Source: Adiantum capillus-veneris
Lineage: Eukaryota; Streptophyta; Polypodiopsida; Polypodiales; Pteridaceae
Direction of reading: 5' to 3'
Length of the DNA stretch: 64,000 nt
NCBI GenBank assembly: GCA_014529385.2
Contig: CM043965.1
Coordinates: 64,511,190 to 64,575,189 of the forward strand
Numbering within the stretch: the first letter of the stretch is position 1; each line of letters opens with the position of its first letter. Below, one piece after another: positions 22,966 through 33,328 of the stretch. The position numbers and the translations under genes are program-made. The notes beneath the pieces were generated by a model. That model searched no databases and had not been told where the DNA came from. It saw only the letters and a list, made by a program, of their open reading frames with translations.

Positions 22966-23764
22966 AATTAGCAACAAATAATGAAGGGTATAGCCTCAAT
23001 TTCCCAAATGTAAACACAAACCAAATGGAAATCGTACATTAAGTCCATACTACATTTTAGATCATCTTCAGGCATACCTTTTTTTTCCATCTTAGAAAAT
23101 ACAAGCACAATTATGCCCCAGGTAGGTCACTTAATAAAAATGTAACCTATCACGTGAGTTCAACAGAAGGGTATTTAAAGTTCTTGAAATTTACAGAAAT
23201 ATATATACAAAAGGGCATTATTTTTTCAAATTTGAAAAAAACTTACAGATTTTCAAAGAAAAGGGTACATTATATTCTTAACAAAATTCACAGATAAGGG
23301 GTTTTATAAACATGTCTTGAACGCACGTGATATGGTAGTTTTACACATAGTGAACCCCCCGAGAATTATGCATACTTCAATGTAAGTACATGTCAATACT
23401 ATCAACACTCAAAGAATCCCCAAATGTAAGAGTGTAACCACTAATCCCTTTATAACAAAGTTAAGGAAGTGACCTTAATTTGAAATGTAGTTCTAAATAA
23501 GAAATCTTCAAATATTTCAGAGAAGAGTATATCCATGATCCATGTATATGCATGACCCATAAAGAGCTGAATATAATAAGATTAACACCTTCTTCTACCA
23601 TTGCACTAAATATGGCAATACTCAAGTCTCACATCTTACAAGTAATGGTGTCCACTACTAATGTGTCAAAATAGCTAGGGAGGATACAACCGCAAACTTT
23701 GAATGTACTAGGTAAAAGTTAAACCTAAGCTATCATGAGAAGGAGCTAATGAAAACTATGACAT

Positions 23765-24680
23765 GTCAAGTTGTAGTGAGATTCAATAGGATGAATATCC
23801 CTTGGGGTGTGAGGGTGTAAAATATTTCATCCATACGACTATAGAAGTATGCACCTTGGGGATGCACCCAATAAATAGGCATACTATCATTGATTTATCT
23901 CCCGCCTTGCAAGAACTTGAGCATCCTCTACAACGTATGTACGTTCTCATTCCGAAGATCCTTAAAAATGCTTAGATAGCATCCCACCATAATGTGCAAG
24001 TCAAAGGGATATGTTGGCTGCATATAAGATTTTACTTTATCCTAAATTAGAGGGATCATTTGAGGGATAACAAGGTTAATAGTATCCTGGTACAACGAGG
24101 AAGACCTGAAAACTTTGAAGCGCATTGTTGAGGGGGCTGCAGGTGGAATTTGAGCTCCTAGCTACTCTCAAAAAAAGCATGCATCAAAACTGTTGGTTTG
24201 TATAGAACTTGGTTGTAAAAGAGCCACCACATATTTGAATAGCTAATGCTCATCAATTTTTGATTTAGCCATGGTCCTTGCCGTACCACAAGTGGAAAAA
24301 CACCAACCTCTCTACTAGCAATGTCCCTGACAACTCCATCCAAAGTGTGTATGCAAGCATGAATCAAGTTTGTGATTGCCAACTCCCGGTGGAGAGAGAG
24401 GGGTGAGTAGAGGTTTGGATTTTCTCCTTCCAACACCTGTATGTCTGCCTCTGATAACTCTAGCAATCTCTTGAGTATGGGAATCTCTACAAGAGATTGG
24501 CTGAAAAGGTCCTTCAGGTCTCTGAGCTCCTTTGTAGCATCGGGCTCCTCCAGCTTGGGACGTTTGGATGCCTCTACTGATGCATCTTGCTCCCGGTGTG
24601 CCATTGCAATTGCACTATGAACTCTATGCATGTATTGAATAAAACTGTGTTCACCATTCCCATAAGGAATAAATACCAAT
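23765..24680 (-). pseudogene. Array gene copy 2, internal deletion
   Basis: The N-terminal 170 codons are open (24,679-24,158) and show RPKLEEPDATKELRDLKDLF and LTNLIHACIHTLDGVV-like blocks. The C-terminal half has lost about 200 bp between the RDIKK block and the cysteine/leucine-rich segment and carries several stops. It has the longest continuous N-terminal frame of the array. Confidence 0.5.
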
Positions 24681-25225
24681 AAGGACCAATCAGTAGCAAC
24701 AAATAAGGGGGATTATAGCCTCAATTACCCAAATCTAAAAACAAACCAAATGGAAATCGTACATGAAGTCCATACTGCATTTTCAATAATCTTCCAGCAT
24801 GTCTTCTTTTTCCAACTTAGCAAATACACCCACAATTATGCATTCTTCAATGCAAGTACATTTCAATACTATCAGCACTCAAAGCATCCCCACATGTAGG
24901 AGTGTAACCACTAGTCCCTATATACAAAATTTAAGCAAGCGACCTTAATTTAAATTGTAGTCCTAAACAAGATATCTTTATATATTTCAGATAGGAGTAT
25001 ATCCATGATCCATGTATATGAATGACCCATCAAGAGCTTAATATAATAAGATTAACAAATTATTCTAACATTGCACTCTATATGGCAGTATTGAGTTCTC
25101 ACATCTTACAAGTAATGGTGTCCACTACTAATGTTTCAAAATATCTAGGGAGGATACAACCACAAACTTTGAACCTACTAGGTAAAAGCTAAACCTAAAC
25201 TATCATGAGAAGGAACTAATAAAAA

Positions 25226-26341
25226 CTATGACATGTCAAGTTGTAGTGCGATCCAATAGGAGGAATGTCCCTTTGGGTGTGATTGTGTAAAAGCTGCCAT
25301 CATTCGATTGTAGAAGTATGCACCATGGGGATCCACCCAAAAAATAGGCATACTATCATCAATCTTCCACTCCACTGGTTTCTTGATGTCCCTATCAATT
25401 GCATTAAAGAAAACAAGTGGCGAGCCCTTGCACAAGAGGCTTCAAGGGTAACATAGAACCACGATCATCAAGGTGCTCAAGTATATCCTTCAAAATGCCT
25501 CTCATCAAGTGTAACTGCTCCAGGGAGAGGGTATTATCAATAAGGAAAACATTGTGGATGGGATTGGGATCATTGATCTATCTCCCGCCTTGCAAGAACT
25601 TGAGAATCCTCTCAAACATATGTATGTTCTCATTGTGGAGATCCTTGAAAATGATGAGATAGCTTCCCACCATAATGTGCAATTCAAAGGGCTCTGTTGG
25701 CTGCATATAATTTTTTACTTTATCCTCAGCCTGAAGCATTAGTTGAGGGACAACGCAGCCTGGTACAATGAGGAAGACCTGACAACTTTGAAGTGCGTTG
25801 TTGAGGGAACTGGAGGTGGAATCTCAGCCCTTAGCTGCTCCTAGAAAAAAGCTTGTGGTTTGTACAAAACTTGGTTGTAAAAGAGCCACCACATATTTGA
25901 ATAGCTAATGCTCATCAATTTTCTCCTCGGCCATGGTCCTTGCCGTGCCACAAGTGGCAAAAGACCAACCTCTCTACTAGCAATGTCGCTAACGATGTCA
26001 TTCAACGTGCGTATGCAAGCATGAATCAAGTTTTTGATTGACAATTTCCGATTGAGAGAAAGGGGGGAGTACAGGTTTGGATTTGCTACCTCCAACACTT
26101 GTACGCGTTCCTCTGATAACTCTAGCCGTCTATCGATTTTGGGAATGTCTACAAGAGGTTGACTTAAAATTTCCTTCAGGTCTCTGAGCTCTTTTGTAGC
26201 AAGGGGCTCCTCTAGCTTGGGATGTTTGGATGCCTCTGCTGATGCATCTTGCTCCCGATGTGCCATTGCAATTTCACTATGAACTCTATACATATATTGA
26301 ATAAAAGTGTGTTTACCCTTCCCATAACAAACAAATACCAA
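25226..26341 (-). pseudogene. Array gene copy 3
   Basis: N-terminal frame 26,341-25,841 is open for 166 codons and ends YNQVLYKPQAFF. The C-terminal frame 25,435-25,226 carries NAIDRDIKKPVEWKIDDSMP, then shifts frame at YFYNR and ends LQLDMS. It matches copies 1, 2 and 4 throughout. Confidence 0.5.
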
Positions 26342-26869
26342 TAAGGACCAATCGGTAGCAACAAATAAGGGGGACTATATCCTCAATTTCAAATGTAAAC
26401 ACAAACCAAATGGAAATCGTACATGAAGTCCATATTGCACTTTAGATAATCTACCAACATGCCTTTTTTTCCAACTTAGCAAATACAAGCACAATTATGT
26501 ATACTTCAATGTAAGTACATATCAATCAAAGCATCCCCACACGTAAGAGTGTAACCACTAGTCCCTATATAAAAAAATTAAGGAAGCGGCCTTAATCTAA
26601 ACTGTAGTGTTAAACAAGAAATCATTTGAGACATGAGTATATCCATGATCCATGTATATGAATGACCCATCAGCTGAATATAATACGATTAACACCTTAT
26701 TCTATCATTGCACTAAATATGGCAGTATTGAAGTCTCACATCTTACAAGTAAAGGTGTCCACTACTGATGTGTCAAAATAGCTAGGGAGAATACAACCAC
26801 AACTTTGAACGTACTAGGTAAAAGCTAAACCTAAATTATCATGAGAAGAAACTAATAAAAACTATGACA

Positions 26870-27965
26870 TGTCAAGTTTTAGTGAGGTCCAAAAGGGTGA
26901 ATGTCCCTTCGGGTGTGATGGTGTAAAACTTGCCATCCATTCGATTGTAGATGTATGCACCTTGGGGATCCACCCAAAAAATAGGCATACTATCATCAAT
27001 CTTCCAGCCCACTGGTTTCTTGATGTCCCTATCAATTGCAATAAAGAAAACAACTGGAAATCCCTTGCACAAGAGGCTTTAAGGGTAACATAGAACCAAG
27101 ATCATGGAGGTGCTCAAGTATATTCTTTCAAAATGCCTCTCATTAAGCGTAACTACTCGAGGGAGAGGGTATTATCAACAATAAGGAAACCATTGTGTAT
27201 GGGATTGGGATAATTGATCCATCTCCCACCTTGCAAGAATTTGAGCATCCTCTCAAACATATGTATGTTCTCATTGTGGAGATCCTTGAAATTGCTGAGA
27301 TAGCATCCCACCATAATGTGCAAGTCAAAGGGCTCTGCTGGCTGCATATAAGCTTTTACCTTATCCTTATCCAGAAGCATTAGTTGAGGGACAGCAATGT
27401 TAATAGTAGCCAGCTACAACGAGGAAGACCTAAAAACTTTGAAGCGCATTGTTGAGGGGGCTAGAGGTAAAATCTCAGCCCCTAGCTACTCCCAAAAAAA
27501 ATCTTGCACCAAAAGTGTTGGTTTGTATAGAATTTGGTTGTAAAAGAGGCACCACATAATTAAATAGCTAATGCTCAGCAATTTTCGTTTTGGCCATGGT
27601 CCTTGCCATGCCACAAGTGGCAATAGAGCAACCTCTTTACTAGCAATGTCACTAACGACGCCATCAAAGTGTGCATGCAAGCTTAAATCAAGTTTGCGAT
27701 TGCGAACTCTCGGTTGAGAGAGAGCTAGGAGTAAAGGTTTGGATTTCCTGCCTCCAACACCTATATGCGTGCCTCTGATAACTCTAGCCATCTCTGAGGC
27801 TGGGAATCTTTGCAAGAGATTGGCTGAAAAGTTTCTTCAGGTCTTTGACCTCCTTTGTAGCATCGGGCTCCTCCATCTTGGGACATTTGGATGCCTCTAC
27901 TTATGCATCTTGCTCCCAGTGTGCCATTGCAATTGCACTATCAATTGTGTTCACCCTTCCCATAA
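26870..27965 (-). pseudogene. Array gene copy 4
   Basis: The C-terminal frame (27,072-26,872) is intact: DRDIKKPVGWKIDDSMPIFW, DPQGAYIYNRMDGKFYTI, TPEGTFTLLDLTKT. The N-terminal half (27,815-27,486) is open only in pieces. Together with copy 3 it defines the likely ancestral protein. Confidence 0.5.
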
Positions 27966-28519
27966 GGAACAAATACCAATAAGGACCAATCAGTAGCAAA
28001 AAATAAAGGGGATTATAGCCTCCATTTTTAAAATGTAAACATAAACCAAATGGAAATCATACATGAAGTCCATACTGCATTTTAGATCATCTTTGAGCAT
28101 GCCTTTTTTTTCCAACTTAGCAAATACAAGCAAAATTATGCATACTTCAATGTAAGTACATGTCAATACTATCTGCACTCAAAGCATCCCCAAACTTAAG
28201 AGTGTAACCACTAGTGCCTATATAAAAAAGTTAAGGAAACGACCTTAATTTAAACTGTAGTCTTAAACAAGAAATCTTCAAAAATTTCAGACAGGAGTAT
28301 ATCCATGATCCATGTACATGAATGACCCATCAAGAGCTCAATATACTAAGATTAAGACATTATTCTAACAATGCATTAAATATGGTAGTATTGAAGTCTC
28401 ACATCTTACAAGTAATGGTGTCCACTACTCATGTGTCAAAATAGCTAGGGAGGATACAACCGCAAACTTGAACGTACTAGGTAAGCTAAACCTAAACTAT
28501 CATAAGAAGGAACTAATAA

Positions 28520-28985
28520 AAACTATGACATGTCAAGTTGTAGTGAGATCCAATAGGATGAATGTCCCTTTGGGTATGATGGTGTAAAAGTTTCCATCCA
28601 TTCAATTTTAGAAGTATGCACCTTGGGGATCCACCCAAAAAATAGGCCTACTATCATCAAACTTCCACCCCACTGGTTTCTTGATGTCCCTATCAATTGC
28701 ATTAAAGAAAACAAGTGGCAAGCCCTTGCATAAGAGACTCCAAGGGTAACATAGAACCAAGATCATGGAGGTGCTCAAGTATATCTTCAAAATTCCTCTC
28801 ATCAAGTGTAACGGCTCTTGGGAGAGGGTATTATCAATAAGGAAAACATTTTCGATGGGATTGGGATCATTGATCCATCTCCCACCTTGCAAGAACTTGA
28901 GCATCCTCTACAACATATGTATGTTCTCATTGCGGAGATCCTTGAAAATGCTGAGATAGCATCCCACCATAATGTGCAAGTCAAC
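28520..28985 (-). pseudogene. Array gene copy 5, C-terminal part only
   Basis: Retains the segment from the QGGRWINDPNPIENVFLID block through DRDIKKPVGWKFDDSRPIFW to the C-terminal end. The N-terminal half is absent because the array ends at about 28,985. Confidence 0.5.
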
Positions 28986-29427
28986 ATTAGGGCCAAAAAC
29001 GACTCAAAAAGGGCTGTTTGTTAATCTAAGGATTAAGGAATAGTCCAATAGTTATTTGACACGTATACAAAAGTATGGCACTCTTGTCTCCTCTATTGTG
29101 GGTTTTGGTGGTCCTATTTTGACGGAGAACCGCTAAATGTCTTGATCACAAGGCTGAAACTGCTATATTTAGGTGCTTTCGGCGAGAGAGCTCATTAAAT
29201 TTGCGGCTCAAAGCAATGAAGTCTCGTCTTTTATTCTATTTTATATTTCACAAAAGCGTTGTCAAAAGATAGGAAATCTATGTCAGAAGGCTCTCAAAAC
29301 AAGAGCATTAATGACAAATCACCTACTTTTTTCAAACGTATACCTTTCTCGCTCTCTAGTTTGTGAGAGGTTTTAGTTTCTCTAGTTTTCGTCTATACTT
29401 TCTTTCTTCTCTAATATCTGAGTTTCC
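28986..29427. other. Upstream region of the BAH-like gene
   Basis: Unrelated to the array on its left. A pyrimidine-rich tract (about 29,380-29,420) precedes the ATG, as in a plant 5' leader. No clear TATA box was identified. This is also where a left terminus of the 29-43 kb cassette would lie; none was recognised. Confidence 0.4.
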
Positions 29428-30737
29428 ATGGCGTCTTTTGCACGTCGCCCTTCACATAACATAACTTCTTATGACTTTCATAACGTTAGAGAGGATGGTC
29501 TTTGGAAGTCCATATCTTTTCGTGTGAATGACTGGGTAACAATGATTCCTTCATGCAAAGGTGTACACAGAGTGAAGAGAACTAAACGCAATAAAGTAAA
29601 AAACCATTGGAAAGGTCATGTTCTTGCTTTCAAAGTGACCGACAATGGTTGGCTAGCTAAGGTTCAACATGTGTACATGGCCAAGGATATGGTGTTAGAC
29701 TGGGAAGAACATCCCACACTGCATTCTTACTGTAAGTACAAAAAAAACTATTTGATACAGTAATTTTTTTCATTATCCCATTGTTTTTCTCATTTTTTGA
29801 TTCCATTCCAGATATATTTCCTTCAACAGCTGTGGAATGGCAGCCTGTGGAGAGTCTGAGTGGGACGTTCAAAGCAATGCATAAAGGGATTGCAAATGCT
29901 ATGTATGCTGACAAGCCACCTTCCTTTTACAAAACAATGGATTTGTTTGTCTATTTTGCAGAATACAAAGTTCCATCACGAGAAGGTGCATATGGAGAAC
30001 TACATCAGTTACCCGTTCCCACCATAAGTTCACTTGATTGGGAAGCTCCTGATGCATGTACTATATCAAGCTTCAAATCCACGATCAAAGAAGACATCCT
30101 TAAAGCTATGTCTCCGGGCAGGATATCAAGAAGGATTAAAGTTCAATGGTTCTTGCCTATACATGTCTTTGTGGCATGTTTCAAAACAATGGATTTGCAG
30201 AGGACAAAGGCGATGTGGCTTAATAGAAGACTTTCTATGACTGAACTTGATAATGTTCTTGGAGACAGATGGAGCACCAAAGAAACTTTCCATATTGGTG
30301 ACAATATTAGTTGTAGAGTAAGCCCAAATTCTATGTCTATCTCATATCAACTATGTCGTCAATCATTAGTTATGGGTTACGACTATAGGAGATGGAGAAG
30401 CAAATTAGGTAGCTGGGTTCCTCTCGACTTTGAGGAAAATTTTCCAGAGTTTGAACTAAAGGTCACAGTACATCCACACACCGAGTATAGAAGCCTGATA
30501 GTAACAACAAATTGGAGACTAAATGATGTTAGAGAATCTCTTGAGTTTCTTGATGAAACATCTCCCGAGTATAGATTCAAAGTGGATGAAATTGTGGTGA
30601 GCACAAGGATGGAGAATTCAACCTCTTGCATCACATGCAAGAGGAGAATTCAACCTCTTGCATCACATGCCTTCCCCCAAAAAGAGTTGTATTTGAGCCA
30701 CTTGCAAGGACTTGAAAAAACAAGTTCAATATTGTAA
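29428..30737 (+). CDS. Two-exon gene, BAH-like N-terminal domain (tentative)
   Basis: ATG at 29,428 in good context (CCATGGCG). Exon 1 is 29,428-29,731. An 80-bp intron (29,732-29,811) with donor GTAAGT and acceptor TTCCAG joins in frame to exon 2 (29,812-30,737), giving about 409 residues. Residues 25-100, with FRVNDWVTM, NHWKGHVLAF and WLAKVQHVYMAKDM, resemble the layout of a BAH chromatin-reader domain; the match is weak. The remainder (FKAMHKGIANAMYADKPPSF, KVQWFLPIHVFVACF, MGYDYRRWRSKLGSWVPL) is not recognised. A 32-bp tandem duplication (about 30,609-30,672) shifts the frame near the C-terminus. The gene is first in a cassette with the histone-like, methyltransferase-like and transposase genes, so a transposon accessory role is plausible. 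It could instead be a host gene. Confidence 0.55.
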
Positions 30738-30930
30738 TCATTTTGCAAATATATTTATCTTTTCTCTACTTATGTTGTTTTAAACTTACATGACATCATG
30801 ATACACATTTAAGAATCGACAGTTGGTATTAAGTATTTGAAGTACAAAATTATGAATCACCAAAGGGTATATATATATGTTCATATGGACAAAATGAACA
30901 ACAAAAATGTACATAGCTTTTGTGAACTAT

Positions 30931-33256
30931 TCAATCATGAAATTCCACTTTTCTTTTTGCCTGAGAGGATTCTGCATCCTCAGAGACCCTTTTCCTTTTG
31001 TGTTCAGAAGGGGGTGAAAGTTCAGGAGTGGGTGGTGGTGGTGACTTGGCAGGGGTTGGTGCTTTGGAACCCTTAGGGCTTGGCACGGGTGACTTGGTAG
31101 GGGTTGGTGCTTTGGGCTCCTTAGGACTGGCTGTCTTGGGTGATTTGGCAGCTTTCTTTGACAACATAAATGGTAGCTTGAAAGGTGAGCTAGGTGACTC
31201 CCCCTTATTGTTCTTCAGTGTACGACGCTTTTGAACCTTAAATTTCAATGGTGAGTGGAATGGATGGCCCTTTGTATCTTCTCTTTTTTTTGCAGGGCTC
31301 TTAATGGGACTCTTTCCCTTGGTAGTCTTCTTAGTGGGACTCTTCCCCTTGGCAGGGAACTTCTTCTTGGGACTCTTCCCTTTGGCAGGACTCTTCCCCT
31401 TGGCAGGGATCTTCTTCTTGGGACTCTTCCCCTTGGCAGGACTCTTCACCTTGGTAGGACTCTTCTTGTGATCCTTTTTCTTTGTATGACTCTTTGCAGG
31501 ACTTTTCTTCTTTTGATCCATTTTCTTTGCATCCAAACCTTTGGTGGCTCTACCTTTCTTTGGTGGCAAAGGAGAATCTGGGTCATTTGGATTTATTGAT
31601 CTTTCCAAAACCATAGAAACAGCCTTCTCTCTCACCCACGTGACCCAAGACTCTGGATAGTCATGCAACTGAAAAAAATAGAAAAAGGAACTAAAGGACA
31701 TGACATACATACATAAAACATCAAAATAAATACATGAACCACACTTATAGTGAGTGTAGTCATCCGGCACCTTGACTCAAGATATCTCCATGCATTTGCA
31801 AGCACCCTCCATCCACAAGATGTTGAGTCTGTCTGTAAAGGAACTTTTTGATTGTAGAACTTGAAAGCTTCTATATTGTAATCCTTGTTTGTGCTACTCA
31901 GGTGACCAACAATAAGTTTGGCAGCACTGCAAGAAGACATTGAATCAAAAAGCTACTAATAGAAAACAATGGGCCATCATCAAGCATAGATTATGCTTTA
32001 TACTTACAGTTTACTTTTCCCATGGATACTTGACAATGAATTCATAAATATAATATCTTTCTCCAAAAGATTGAAGATAATAAGACTCCAATGTCCTCTA
32101 CAAAATAAGAAACAAATTAACTAAGAATATCACAAAATGTTAAAAATAACATGTAAGGAGTTAAGAATTACGCTTCAACATAGGGGTATAATATGTAATT
32201 GCAGGTCAGCATGTTAAAATCATCAAAAAAACTTGAAAGGGTTCTTTGCTTGTTGAAAAGGCACTGTGTCACTAGAGGGGTCAAGTATGGAAATTTGCAT
32301 AGCTGGAGCCTCTGGAAGATCCCTCATAAGACACCTGGAAAAGGAAACACAAGCCACAATGAGCCCCTTGTGCCTGTCTACCATGCACATGCACATTATA
32401 ATAATTAGCAAAGCAACACACCTGAGAGAGATATAGAGCACAGTGTCACCAAGGTCAATGTTGGGATTTACAAGCATACTTGTGTCTTGAGGGAATATGT
32501 CCAAATATGCCTCAGTATCTCCAAACAAGGAGACATCCACCACCATTTGGCTTGTGACTTTTTCATAAAGAAGAGAGTTGGATGCTCTAAAAATTTCAGC
32601 TTTCTCTTTAAGGATAGCGTCCTCGGATATCATGTCTTGCTCCCTCTCAACTTCCTTTCCTGCTTTAATATCCTGAGACTTTCTTGTCTCGTACTCATGT
32701 GTAACATCCTCAATGACAACCCCAGAATCTTTCTGCTGCCTGGAAGGAGGGATGTTTAAAATTTGGAAGGCTCTAAGATCCTCACTAGGAATGAGCTCAA
32801 GAGCCTTATCAAACTTGTACCTTAGCCTTGACACAAGCACAGAATCTTTGCTCATAAGTGTGACCCTGTGAGCAAATGCAGCTGCAATGTAGCTATCATT
32901 CATAAAGTCTATGAGAAAATGAGAAAATCCTCAGCAGCTTCCTGAAGGCACATCACAGCTTGAGACTGCCACCTTACTGAGACAAAATTTTTGATATTCA
33001 TCATGCTTACAAGTCTATCAGATATCTCTTTCACAACCCTCATGAAAGAGAGCTTTGGAATTAGTAGACAAGTAGACTTTTGTGCTTTTCTTATTTCTCT
33101 TAGGGACTTCACCTAATAATTCAATCTTTTTCTGGCATTGGGCCTCTGACGAGGTTGTGGAGGGGGTGCTTTCTCTGCATCTTTCTCAGCATCACCTATT
33201 TCTAGATCAGTTGGGGCTTGGTAGACCTTCCTTGTAGTTTGCTTAGTCCTGGCCAT
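30931..33256 (-). pseudogene. Centromeric-H3-like histone fused to Ulp1-type protease and H1-like tail
   Basis: ATG at 33,256 (AAATGGCC) opens MARTKQTTRK, nearly the canonical H3 tail (R2, K4, R8, K9 kept). After a tail of H3 length comes a histone fold (33,112-32,814): [51 protein letters not shown]. Trp in RWQ, where H3 has Phe, and a loop 1 about eight residues longer are traits of centromeric H3. Without ending, the frame continues through a charged linker into a Ulp1/C48 cysteine protease over several exons: GHWSLIIFNLLEKDIIFMNSL-type block (His at 32,091-32,093; Asn where Asp is usual), then VPLQTDSTSCGWRVL (Gln, Cys at 31,815-31,817). The C-terminus is an SPAKGKSPKKK-rich tail ending in TGA at 30,931. 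Defects are TAG at 33,113, an 8-bp duplication at 32,913-32,928 and a T7 run near 32,226. The likely role is DeSUMOylation or chromatin targeting. Confidence 0.8.
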
Positions 33257-33328
33257 TTGGGTAAAAGAACACACCATGCGAAAGAGGGGCCTCAACAAAA
33301 CTATGCAATACTGAAGTGAAAACAATAC

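Larger units (their letters stand above)
21290..28985. repeat. Tandem array, ~4.6 units of 1.64-1.73 kb
   Basis: A landmark (CCCAAATGTAAACACAAACCAAATGG) recurs near 21,329, 23,005, 24,730, 26,390 and 28,030, giving periods of about 1.64-1.73 kb. Each unit has an AT-rich non-coding half and a minus-strand gene-like half. Units differ by many substitutions and indels, including a ~200-bp loss in unit 2, so the array is old. The last unit stops inside the gene at about 28,985, where unrelated sequence begins. Confidence 0.9.

Noticed and set aside
21290-28985. CRISPR or satellite DNA without genes
   Set aside because: Units are ~1.65 kb, not short repeats with spacers, and each carries conserved coding blocks.
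30383-30640. Antisense ORF over the BAH-like gene
   Set aside because: Shadow of the plus-strand exon; no motif.
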